Assembly: GCF_043633585.1 (NCBI RefSeq) | Contig: NZ_CP141832.1 | Span: forward strand, 2,666,001-2,730,000 | Length of the DNA stretch: 64,000 nucleotides | From: Lacrimispora sinapis | GTDB lineage: Bacteria; Bacillota; Clostridia; Lachnospirales; Lachnospiraceae | Direction: 5' to 3' | Part shown: positions 1 to 7,403 of the stretch, in pieces | Numbering within the stretch: the stretch's first letter is position 1 | Layout: every line of letters begins with the position of its first letter | The notes under the pieces: generated by a model | Database searches by the model: none | The model's input: only the letters and a program-made list of their open reading frames with translations | Told to the model about the DNA's origin: nothing | Position numbers and translations under genes: made by a program

Positions 1-1564
1 CCGCACTTTCGTATTTTCCTTCTGCCAAAAGCTCGTTGGCCTTATTTTCCAGCTCAATGGCATTTTTCTGATCGTTTAATTTCTGTTTATTTTCCAGCTC
101 CAGCTGTTCTTCTTCCTCTTTTTTGGCTTTCTCTTCCTCTGCCTGTTGGGATTCCTCTTCTACTTGTTTTGCTGCCTCGGATTCTTGTTTTGCTGCCGCA
201 GCGGCCGCGGCTGTTTTCTGGTCATCCTTTTCCATCTTTTCTTCCAGCGCTGCCTGCTTTTTCAAGGCTTCGTCCTTTCCTTCGGAAAAATAAAGAGCAG
301 CCGCTTTATCTCTGGCCTTACGGTAGGAATCTATGGCCCCTCTTAAATCTCCATACTCTTCCTTTTTCTGGCCAATTTCCATCAAGTCAAACACATCAAT
401 ATAATCCAGGGTCTGTTTCAGCTGTGCATCTATGTACTTTTTCCCAACATTTCCGGCCTCTTTTGATAAGTCTCTGGCTTTTAGGTAAAGGCTCTGGGCT
501 TTTTTATAATCACCGGCTGTCATAGCCTCATCGGAAAGAAGGATCTGTTCCGCCAGCTTTTTATATTGATCCGCCTCTTTGGATATTTTTTTCTTTTTTA
601 AACTGTCTGCAAGTTTCTTTGCTTCTCCGTAATCCTCCGACGCTTTTAAATAATTGTCATACTTTAGGTATTCTTCCCCGCTGGCCAAATGCCGTTCCAG
701 ACTGTCTTCTTTGTTCTTTACGCTTTTGTGCTTTAAATACAGTCCAAGGCTGATGCCGCCCGCCAAAAGAAGAATGGGGAGAGCAATGAGCAGAACCTTT
801 TTTAATGTAATTTTCTTTTTGGGAGACTGGTAAACCTTATCCACAAAGGTGACTGCAAGGCTATAATTATCTACCTCCTCCGTCTCCTGTTTCCCAAGAA
901 TAATATCTTCCGCTTTTTCCAGAATCTCCTGGGGTTCTTTGGCATCTTTGGAAATCTCCAAAAATTCTTCTTCGCTTAAATTTTCCCAGGCGCCTCTGGT
1001 AAATAGTGCAAAGCTGTCTCCGTTTTCTAACGGAACCTTTTTTGACACAAGTATTTCCGGCTGCCCCCGGTCTCCAAGAAAAGAATAAAGATTGTTGCGT
1101 TCTTCGTGGGCCGCTGCCTGATCCAAAGTAATTTTTTCTTCCTGAAGCAGATTCTGGGTCAGGGACTGGTCCTTTGTTTTAATCAGAACCCTTGCATTTC
1201 TGATCAAATAAAACCGGCTGTTTCCAACGTAGCAGTAACAAAGCTTTTTATAATCTGTGACCACCATGGTGACGGAAGCCTTCAAATGCATTCCGCCCCG
1301 CTGTTTTAACAGCTCCTTATGGGCCTGATTCATAAAATGCTTCAGTTTTTTTGCGTTCATGGTGGGTCCTTCCACAAAACTGCGGATCAGGCTTTCCACC
1401 ACAAATCTGGCACTGTTCGTCTCCAGTTCCCCGTCAAGACTGTCTGCCAATATATAACAGGCATAATCATCCATTTCCACAAAGCCGAAATAATCCCGGT
1501 TGGTCAGTTTCTGCCCTTCTTCGGAAATATATTGTGTCCGAAACTCAGAATTAATTCTTCTCAT
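1..1564 (-). CDS. PP2C-like phosphatase domain protein with TM and helical C-terminal region (partial, 3' end missing)
   Basis: The frame opens at ATG 1564 and runs off the left edge with 521 codons visible. Residues 1-240 form a PP2C-like domain: a DSLDGE motif (41-46), VGNSR (113-117), FTRGAWENLS (188-197) and VDNYS (231-235). These correspond to the DG, GDSR, SDG and DN metal motifs, but several acidic ligands are changed, so catalysis is uncertain. One membrane helix follows (about 257-277), then more than 200 charged, helical, Lys/Glu/Ala-rich residues that look like TPR or coiled-coil repeats. The start overlaps the upstream phosphatase-like gene by 14 nt and has a GGAGG site. I infer a membrane-bound phospho-sensor or regulator of the injection-system-like cluster. 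PP2C fold is fairly sure; the role is inference. Confidence 0.75.
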   Translation of the reverse strand, partial: MRRINSEFRTQYISEEGQKLTNRDYFGFVEMDDYACYILADSLDGELETNSARFVVESLIRSFVEGPTMNAKKLKHFMNQAHKELLKQRGGMHLKASVTMVVTDYKKLCYCYVGNSRFYLIRNARVLIKTKDQSLTQNLLQEEKITLDQAAAHEERNNLYSFLGDRGQPEILVSKKVPLENGDSFALFTRGAWENLSEEEFLEISKDAKEPQEILEKAEDIILGKQETEEVDNYSLAVTFVDKVYQSPKKKITLKKVLLIALPILLLAGGISLGLYLKHKSVKNKEDSLERHLASGEEYLKYDNYLKASEDYGEAKKLADSLKKKKISKEADQYKKLAEQILLSDEAMTAGDYKKAQSLYLKARDLSKEAGNVGKKYIDAQLKQTLDYIDVFDLMEIGQKKEEYGDLRGAIDSYRKARDKAAALYFSEGKDEALKKQAALEEKMEKDDQKTAAAAAAAKQESEAAKQVEEESQQAEEEKAKKEEEEQLELENKQKLNDQKNAIELENKANELLAEGKYESA

Positions 1565-2411
1565 TAAGTACCTCCGCCCTCAGAAGCAGAACGCTCCCAT
1601 TTTCTTTCTCCAGGCCTTTTTTTCTTTCCGCCTCCATCACAATGGTGTCAGCTTTTTCCTTTAACGTAAAATCCTTTAGAAGAATGTCCTCAATGTCCGC
1701 CCAGGATAGAACCTCATAAATTCCCTTTGTAAGAAGCAGGATCAAATCCCCTGGCTTTAAGACAATGGGCTGTTTGGCTATTTCGATCTCATGAAAGCCA
1801 TCTAATCCCAGATAGTTCCATACCCGTTTTTCTTCCATCGTCCAAACAGCTTCCGATCTGGTAAGAATTCCTTCATGAAACGCATTTTGTGCAAGTACAT
1901 CAAGAGTCTGGCCTTTGCTTATGGGAATCAGTTCCTGGTTTCTCACCAGGGCCACCCTAATATCTCCCGCCAGACCATAATGGAAGGTTCGGCCGTTTAA
2001 AAAGACAGCAGCCAGGCAGGCACCGCCTTTTCTTTCCCCTATGGTCTTTTGGATTCTGGAATTTGCCTCATAAAAAGAGGTTTTAAAAAAATACTCCGGA
2101 TTATGAAGCACCTGGTATGGAAGATAGGCGTCAAGAAGAGTATCCACCGCAATCTGTGCACAGATTTTACCGGTATTTGCCTTTCCAATCCCATCTGATA
2201 ATACGGCCAGTGTACCGGCAGAACTTTTCATGGTTCCGGCAACATCTGCCTGTATTTCCTGATCTCCGGTCGTCTGGCAGATGGCTTCTCCTCCGGCGGA
2301 TTGTCTCATCATTTTTTCTTTTGCTTTTTTATCACCTGCAAAAAGCAGAATTCTTCCCAGGACGGAAACGGATAAAATCACGCCCAGACCACTCATTATC
2401 GTCATTGTCAT
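1551..2411 (-). CDS. PP2C-family protein phosphatase-like, membrane anchored
   Basis: This 286-residue protein has an N-terminal membrane helix (about 5-26) and a PP2C-like domain. Visible motifs are LSDGIGKANTGK (71-82), which keeps Asp73-Gly74, the GLAGDIR motif (146-152) and LLTKGIYEVLS (226-236). The third motif normally reads SDG and here has Lys in place of the metal-binding Asp. The final DN motif is replaced by ENGSV (270-274). It may therefore be a weak phosphatase or a binding-only pseudo-phosphatase. Its ATG overlaps the TGA of the upstream FHA gene by 4 nt, so the two are translationally coupled. PP2C plus FHA is the signature of the threonine-phosphorylation pathway that controls type VI secretion (PppA/Fha). 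Confidence 0.8.
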   Translation of the reverse strand: MTMTIMSGLGVILSVSVLGRILLFAGDKKAKEKMMRQSAGGEAICQTTGDQEIQADVAGTMKSSAGTLAVLSDGIGKANTGKICAQIAVDTLLDAYLPYQVLHNPEYFFKTSFYEANSRIQKTIGERKGGACLAAVFLNGRTFHYGLAGDIRVALVRNQELIPISKGQTLDVLAQNAFHEGILTRSEAVWTMEEKRVWNYLGLDGFHEIEIAKQPIVLKPGDLILLLTKGIYEVLSWADIEDILLKDFTLKEKADTIVMEAERKKGLEKENGSVLLLRAEVLNEKN

Positions 2412-2905
2412 TTCTGATCATTCCATTCAAAATTTTCTCCGCACAAGGGCACAAATAAAAATCGGCTTTTCCCCAGTTCAATCACATCATAGGGCTTTAA
2501 TTCCGTTGGCACGTATACAGCTTCTTCGTTCAAATAAGCAAGACCAGCCGCATCTCCCGGTAAGATAACGGTATTGCGCTTTTTCTGATCATAGACAATG
2601 ATGGTGTGGTTTTTCCGGTTGATCTCATTGTCTCCTAATATCTGTATATCCATATCGTCTCCCCTGCCCACAAAGTTCTTACCGCTGTGGATTTTATAGT
2701 CCATCCCCACTCTTGCACCGGATATGCATACCAGCCAGCCGCAGACCGGAAGAACCTCTTCCTGTAAAAGTTCCATGGCAGGCTCAAATCCTGCAGGCTT
2801 TTTATCCTCTGTTTCTTCTTTCAGCTTCATCTGGCAGTAAGGACAGGTATTCCCGTAACGCCTTGCGTTAAAAACATGTCCATTGGGGCATCTCACTAAG
2901 CTCAT
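2408..2905 (-). CDS. Zinc-ribbon and FHA domain protein
   Basis: This 165-residue protein begins with a zinc-ribbon-like motif (Cys6, His10, Cys21, Cys24) and ends in an FHA domain. The FHA core shows FVGRG (78-82), where GR is the usual phosphopeptide-binding start, NRKNH (96-100) matching the conserved S/NxxH segment, and a closing LKPYDVIELG strand. FHA domains bind phosphothreonine peptides. No membrane segment is visible, so it is probably cytoplasmic. It lies between another FHA gene and a PP2C gene in a tightly packed run. The FHA call is strong; the partner is unknown, and a threonine kinase is not seen in the window. Confidence 0.85.
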   Translation of the reverse strand: MSLVRCPNGHVFNARRYGNTCPYCQMKLKEETEDKKPAGFEPAMELLQEEVLPVCGWLVCISGARVGMDYKIHSGKNFVGRGDDMDIQILGDNEINRKNHTIIVYDQKKRNTVILPGDAAGLAYLNEEAVYVPTELKPYDVIELGKSRFLFVPLCGENFEWNDQK

Positions 2906-2928
2906 GTTTCAATCTCCAATCTTTGTTC

Positions 2929-3477
2929 TTATGTAAGTAAGAGGCGGGTGCTTGCAAGGTATATCACATCTCCCGCCGAAACTCTGCATGGCCGGTTGGT
3001 CACCTGATAACAGCCGCCATCCTCCACCTTTTTGACCTTTACACCATTTTGGGAGCCTAAATCCTCCAGATACCAGGAATCCAGGCAGAAGTTAAGAACC
3101 GCATGCTGGTCATTGATAAATGTACTGTATTCACATTCCGTCAAATCCACATCAACCTCTTCCTCATCATTCTTTTTTCCAAGAATCAGTGCTGTTTTTC
3201 CGGCCAGATCCCAGGACTTTAATGGTTTATCATGTTCATCTAACAGCACCAGCTGACCGGCTTTTGCCTCACCATAGTTTTCGGAAGTTTGATATTTTTT
3301 GTGATCCTTTTTTCTCAGCTGGATCAGTAAGTCCAACGCAGAAAAAAAGACGAATAAATAAGCAAGAACCCGTATCCATATATGGGTGTCCAGAAAAAGA
3401 AGGATAAAACTGATACCCACCGCACTGATTAAAATTGCACTGTCAAAACCTATTTTTAATTTTCTATTGCGTTCCAT
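2929..3477 (-). CDS. Membrane-anchored FHA domain protein
   Basis: I place the start at ATG 3477, behind a GGAAGGAG site and 19 nt after the upstream J-domain gene; a longer reading to 3525 would overlap that gene. The 182-residue product has two membrane helices (about 13-30 and 35-53) and an FHA domain from about residue 90. The domain shows ILGKK (98-102; GR is usual, Lys replaces Arg), DQHAVL (123-128) and the very typical DLGSQNGV (139-146), followed by SAGDVIYLAS. It would present a phosphothreonine-binding module on the cytoplasmic face of the membrane, as Fha scaffolds do in type VI systems. The domain is clear; the role is inferred from neighbours. Confidence 0.85.
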   Translation of the reverse strand: MERNRKLKIGFDSAILISAVGISFILLFLDTHIWIRVLAYLFVFFSALDLLIQLRKKDHKKYQTSENYGEAKAGQLVLLDEHDKPLKSWDLAGKTALILGKKNDEEEVDVDLTECEYSTFINDQHAVLNFCLDSWYLEDLGSQNGVKVKKVEDGGCYQVTNRPCRVSAGDVIYLASTRLLLT

Positions 3478-3496
3478 AACCAATTCAGCTCCTTCC

Positions 3497-3931
3497 TTAT
3501 TTTTTCGTTCCGAAAAAAGCGGCAAACAGATCCTCCGGGTTTACAGGACCAGACTGCTTTTTATCTCCGTTTCCTGATCCCCGGTAGGTCTCCATTCCTT
3601 TTCCCGGCTGAAACCCAAAAAAGTGTTCAAACTGGCTCATATCAGGAGCAGGCTTTGACGGTTCTCTTCCATAAGATGCAGGATCACCTTTTTTCCCCGC
3701 CTCTCTGCTTCTCTCCCGATCCCCGGTACGGGCAGCATCATATTGTTTTCTCTTTTCTTCATCCCCAAGAACCCCATAGGCTTCCTGGATCTCATACATC
3801 TTCTTATTTCCTTTTGAATCATCCTTTATCACGTCAGGGTGATACTGTTTGGCCAGCCTGCGATAGGCTGCCTTAATATCCTTTTCCGTTGCATCGGAAG
3901 ACACTTGAAGAATCTGGTAATAATCGAGCAT
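3497..3931 (-). CDS. J-domain (DnaJ-like) protein
   Basis: This 144-residue protein has an N-terminal J domain (residues 2-65) with the HPD tripeptide at 31-33, which stimulates Hsp70 ATPase. The rest is a short Gly/Lys/Ser-rich tail ending in a Phe-rich segment. It has no zinc-finger or substrate-binding domain, so it is not the housekeeping DnaJ. It sits between the tube-like genes and the FHA genes on the same strand and probably recruits DnaK to a client made by this cluster, for example a sheath or membrane component. The domain call is sure, the client is a guess. Confidence 0.85.
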   Translation of the reverse strand: MLDYYQILQVSSDATEKDIKAAYRRLAKQYHPDVIKDDSKGNKKMYEIQEAYGVLGDEEKRKQYDAARTGDRERSREAGKKGDPASYGREPSKPAPDMSQFEHFFGFQPGKGMETYRGSGNGDKKQSGPVNPEDLFAAFFGTKK

Positions 3932-3982
3932 TTTTCATTTCCTTTACAGAAAAGGGCTGCCATTTTGGCAGCCCCTGCATGT

Positions 3983-4408
3983 TTACACGCTGTATCCGCC
4001 TTCCACAGCGATCTGCGCCATCTTGTCTTTCTTCTGCTTGATGATCAGCCGGAATGTTCCAACTCCTTCTGTATCACCATAATTTTCTTTATAATCCACA
4101 ACGAATGCATTGGGATATGTATATTTACGTACCACCTGAGAAGCTGCAATGACTTCGATGGTCACTTTCCGGTAGCAATCGGATTTCTCAGCAGGAACCA
4201 GAGACCAGAGGCCCAGCTGTCTGGTGGAGTCAAAAGGATCTCCATCCACTGCGGTTAAAATCTTTCCTGTGATTTCCACTGTGCTTCCTAAATCAGTGGA
4301 ACGAGCGTTGGAATCGTGAGGAATATCAGTTTGAAACTTAACTCCTATAATGCTGATGGTTCCCAGGTCGATGGTAGACGGCCCTTCTACTTTTAATGTG
4401 AATCCCAT
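3983..4408 (-). CDS. Tube-like (Hcp-type) subunit, paralogue A
   Basis: This 141-residue protein is predicted to be almost all beta strand. It is a close paralogue of the next gene upstream: both contain DIPHDSNARSTDLGSTV, a W-SLVPAE segment followed by SDCYR, ASQVVR and IKQKKDKM. Length, single-domain beta fold, tandem duplication and position directly after a sheath-like gene fit a phage-tail-tube or Hcp-type inner-tube protein. I recall relatives carrying an uninformative protease name in databases; I see no protease motif, signal peptide or membrane segment. The tube assignment is inference from fold pattern and context. Confidence 0.65.
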   Translation of the reverse strand: MGFTLKVEGPSTIDLGTISIIGVKFQTDIPHDSNARSTDLGSTVEITGKILTAVDGDPFDSTRQLGLWSLVPAEKSDCYRKVTIEVIAASQVVRKYTYPNAFVVDYKENYGDTEGVGTFRLIIKQKKDKMAQIAVEGGYSV

Positions 4409-4441
4409 AATTTATCCCTTCCTTTCTCTATATGTTTTCGA

Positions 4442-4870
4442 TTATTCGCCGCTGAATCCGCCTTCAAATTTTAAGGTACTCATCTTGTCTTTCTTCTGCT
4501 TGATGAGAAGCTTAAATACGCCTGTTCCTGTTTCATCTGTAAAATCTTCGGTGTAGTCAACCACAAAAGCATTTGGTATTGTAATTTGTCTTACCACCTG
4601 TGAAGCGTTTACAACATCAATCTGGACATTGCGGTAGCAGTCAGAATTTTCAGCAGGAACCAAAGACCATCTGGCCAGCTTGCTTGTGTCATCTGCGGCT
4701 TCCCCGCCTACCGATGCCAGTATTTTTCCTTCAACCAGAACGGTTGAACCAAGATCGGTTGATCTGGCGTTGGAATCATGAGGAATATCTGCCCCAAATA
4801 CCACTTTGATGATGCTTGTCTCACGCAAATCAACGGATTCGCTACCTGTGATTTTCATTCTAAGTCCCAT
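4442..4870 (-). CDS. Tube-like (Hcp-type) subunit, paralogue B
   Basis: This 142-residue protein is the second copy of the tube-like family, 33 nt upstream of copy A and preceded by a strong GGAGG site. It shares the PHDSNARSTDLG motif and the conserved C-terminal strand, but differs in the N-terminal strand and at the very C-terminus. It has no signal peptide or membrane helix. Two different tube-type subunits next to a sheath are common in contractile injection systems and phage-like particles, where one copy may form a tube end or adaptor ring. The function is inferred. Confidence 0.65.
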   Translation of the reverse strand: MGLRMKITGSESVDLRETSIIKVVFGADIPHDSNARSTDLGSTVLVEGKILASVGGEAADDTSKLARWSLVPAENSDCYRNVQIDVVNASQVVRQITIPNAFVVDYTEDFTDETGTGVFKLLIKQKKDKMSTLKFEGGFSGE

Positions 4871-5003
4871 ATTTCATCCTCCATTCTTAATATATGTTTT
4901 CTTGTAATCTATAAGCTGACAGTGCAGCTCGCAGATACCCTAATCATAAAATCCCTTCCTCATCCGGTTAATTCCAGCATGTGGATTGATAAAGAAGAAA
5001 CGG

Positions 5004-5037
5004 GAAAAGCAGATATGTCTTCGTTTATCTGCTTTTC
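5004..5037 (-). terminator. Stem-loop between sheath-like and tube-like genes
   Basis: A perfect 12-bp inverted repeat (arms 5004-5015 and 5026-5037, 10-nt loop) lies in the 258-bp space between the sheath-like and tube-like genes. On the minus strand the right arm ends in TTTTC followed by CCCGTTTC, so it is a weak terminator at best. It could also be an RNA processing or stability element that sets different levels of sheath and tube. The rest of 4871-5128 shows only a ribosome-binding site and a possible 12-codon frame. Confidence 0.45.
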
Positions 5038-5128
5038 ATTTATCGAATAAAATCTCAAAACTCATTCTTACCAGGAGCAAACGCTCCACCACCCTGATGC
5101 ACATTATATCCTGGGGGCATCACCCATT

Positions 5129-7297
5129 TTATGCTGTCTGTCCTTTTCTGGTCAGCTCAACTTTTAAGTTTCTTGTTGTATTGCTAAAGGTCAGAAGAAC
5201 ATTGCAGATCCCGTTCTTCTCATCAATGTTAAAGTCTAATTCATCGCCGTCCTGCAACAGGGAATTGACGTACTGGCGGTTTGCATCCCATTTGCTCTTC
5301 TGGCTGTTGGGGTTGTTGCTGAAGAATTTAAGGATCTTGTCCTGTTTGAAATCTCCGCTGTAAAAACGCAGCATACGCTCGATATAAGTTACCACAAGGG
5401 TCTTATAAATCGGCTCAAACTCGGTCCCGTTGCTCAGTAAGTTTCTGGCCTTGTAAACCATGATGTTCTTGATCTCACGTCCTTTATACTGTGCATTATC
5501 AGAGGTGAAAACAAAACCAAAGCCAGTGTTGTTAATGGAATTTTTAATGGCATTGGTAAACCCGGAAATTTCCTTTGTCATGCTGGTCGTCACCAAAAGC
5601 GCATTATCATCTGCTTCTATGTCATAGCGCACACCTGGATATTCCATGGTGGTATTGCTAAATCTCTGTTTTAAATATTCCGGACACTGCCATGCAGCCG
5701 CAATTCCTGCGGCACCGTAAGAAGCACCAACATAAACGCCTTCGATCCACATCTTCATCACGTCTTCTTTTTCCTCAGACAGCGCTACGTTTCCATCATC
5801 ATCAATGACCATGCGCTTATCCAGAATCAATCCCGATTTATCTTTTGGAATGATGGTCACATTAGGAATGCATGGAACTACAAACTCACTGTATTCCTTT
5901 TTCATCAGAGGTGCACATTTATCCTTGAAAACACCGATTCCTTCTGTCGCCACATAGCTGAAGGTACTTTCTTCACCGGTGGAAAAACTGAAGAAGGTGG
6001 TGATCTTGTAAGGATAGATGGCATTCATTAACGTTGCCAGGCTTTCCATGGTATTGGTTCCCGGTTTCTTCTCTTTCTGATTTCCTGCAAAACGCATTCT
6101 CTGAAGCTTCCCACCTCCGGACTGATTGAATTCCACATCCGGCACAATGCCAAACCACAGGGTATTTTCAAACTCATTTTTATCGTTGGTTGTATTTAAG
6201 TAGGTAAGAAGTCTGGGCAGATTGCTTGATTTTACCATCATCTCTAACGGAGTATTGGTAATAAGAAGCTTTGGCTGCATCCCTTTTTCTTTTACCTGAT
6301 ACTGGTCAAAGAATGATTTTACACCCAGGATTTTTTCAATCAGAGGCTTAACCGCTTTTACAAAATCATCCTTGCTTTTCTTATAAAACTCCAGATATGT
6401 ATTGTAATTATTCACTTCCACTTCCCGGTCCACACTGCTTTCTACCGTGGAGGTAAGGGGACAGAACGTTCTTACTACCAACTCCCTCACATAATCAGAA
6501 GTATTTTCGTTGAGCGCATCATAGTCATCCCGGAATGTCTGGACCAGACTGGTGTTGATATGGTCATCCACAACTGCAAGCTGAGTTCCTTCTTCCTGCT
6601 TCATCTCCAGGATCTTTAATTCTCCGTCATCCCCCATGCTTAAAAGGCCCGCTTTGAATTCCTGACCCCCTTGTGCGGATTCTCCGCTTCCTAACAGCAG
6701 ACGGGTCTTAATATCTTCAATGGCAAGGGGAAGCATTGCCAATACATTGTTGTAATTATGGCTGGCCTGTTCAAACTGATAGTTCAGCTTATCCCCGAAA
6801 TCAAGACGCTTTGGGTCCTCTTCATCAAGTTCCATATATTTTCCATAGGTATACTGGATTTCCCGGCGCACCTGACGGATATCTTCCATGATTTTTTTTG
6901 GTGAAATCATGTCCAGAACATTGCTGAATTTAAAGTCCACATTAGCGACTCCAAGGGAACCCTTCGCCCCCTGTAAGGTGATCAGCATGTTTAATAAATC
7001 ATTCATTTCATTGAGAGGTATTTCCGTAATGCAGTTATCCGGTATATTCTCCGGTTTTATAAGGCTGTACTGAATACTTCCAGTTTTCGCATCACACCAG
7101 GAATATACGACCGGTGCAAATTTCTCTAAAAATTCTTCAAAGCTTTCCACCAGAAGTACTTCATTAATCTCCTTGATTTTGTCGTCATCCAGGCTGGTTT
7201 TTCCTCTCACATCCCCGATCAGCGTTAAAAGATTCAGCTTTTCAGGATTAATTTCGGAAAACAGAATTGTCCGGTTTGTTTGTGTAATCGTTTCCAT
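5129..7297 (-). CDS. Contractile sheath-like protein, apparent TssB-TssC fusion
   Basis: This 722-residue protein reads as a fusion of the two type VI sheath subunits. The N-terminal 150 residues follow the TssB pattern: LNLLTLIGDVRGK (21-33), ESFEEFLEKFAP (51-62), then FKFSNVLDMISPKKI (122-136), which matches the TssB F-x-x-DFSP segment before a helix. The C-terminal third follows TssC: VYVGASYGAAGIAAAW (521-536), a strand-rich stretch, the long helix TLVVTYIERMLRFY (633-646) and a final beta hairpin ending in LKVEL. Cytoplasmic, with no signal peptide or membrane helix. TssB is about 160 and TssC about 500 residues, so 722 is the right sum. A GAGGGAG site precedes the ATG. The homology is read by eye and needs a profile search. 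Confidence 0.7.
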   Translation of the reverse strand: METITQTNRTILFSEINPEKLNLLTLIGDVRGKTSLDDDKIKEINEVLLVESFEEFLEKFAPVVYSWCDAKTGSIQYSLIKPENIPDNCITEIPLNEMNDLLNMLITLQGAKGSLGVANVDFKFSNVLDMISPKKIMEDIRQVRREIQYTYGKYMELDEEDPKRLDFGDKLNYQFEQASHNYNNVLAMLPLAIEDIKTRLLLGSGESAQGGQEFKAGLLSMGDDGELKILEMKQEEGTQLAVVDDHINTSLVQTFRDDYDALNENTSDYVRELVVRTFCPLTSTVESSVDREVEVNNYNTYLEFYKKSKDDFVKAVKPLIEKILGVKSFFDQYQVKEKGMQPKLLITNTPLEMMVKSSNLPRLLTYLNTTNDKNEFENTLWFGIVPDVEFNQSGGGKLQRMRFAGNQKEKKPGTNTMESLATLMNAIYPYKITTFFSFSTGEESTFSYVATEGIGVFKDKCAPLMKKEYSEFVVPCIPNVTIIPKDKSGLILDKRMVIDDDGNVALSEEKEDVMKMWIEGVYVGASYGAAGIAAAWQCPEYLKQRFSNTTMEYPGVRYDIEADDNALLVTTSMTKEISGFTNAIKNSINNTGFGFVFTSDNAQYKGREIKNIMVYKARNLLSNGTEFEPIYKTLVVTYIERMLRFYSGDFKQDKILKFFSNNPNSQKSKWDANRQYVNSLLQDGDELDFNIDEKNGICNVLLTFSNTTRNLKVELTRKGQTA

Positions 7298-7403
7298 CGG
7301 CGCTCTCCCTCTTTCTTACTTCTTACTTTTTATTTATTCACCCTTATCACCTTAAATGGATAAGATGTGTAAACAACAACATGCTTGAAACAGCTATCAT
7401 ATC

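Noticed and set aside
3983..4870. Membrane-associated protease label for the two 141/142-residue proteins
   Set aside because: There is no catalytic motif, signal peptide or membrane helix. Context and strand-rich pattern favour a tube-type role.
4909..4947. 12-codon frame with a good ribosome-binding site before tube gene B
   Set aside because: Too short to support as a gene without conservation; kept only as part of the stem-loop observation.
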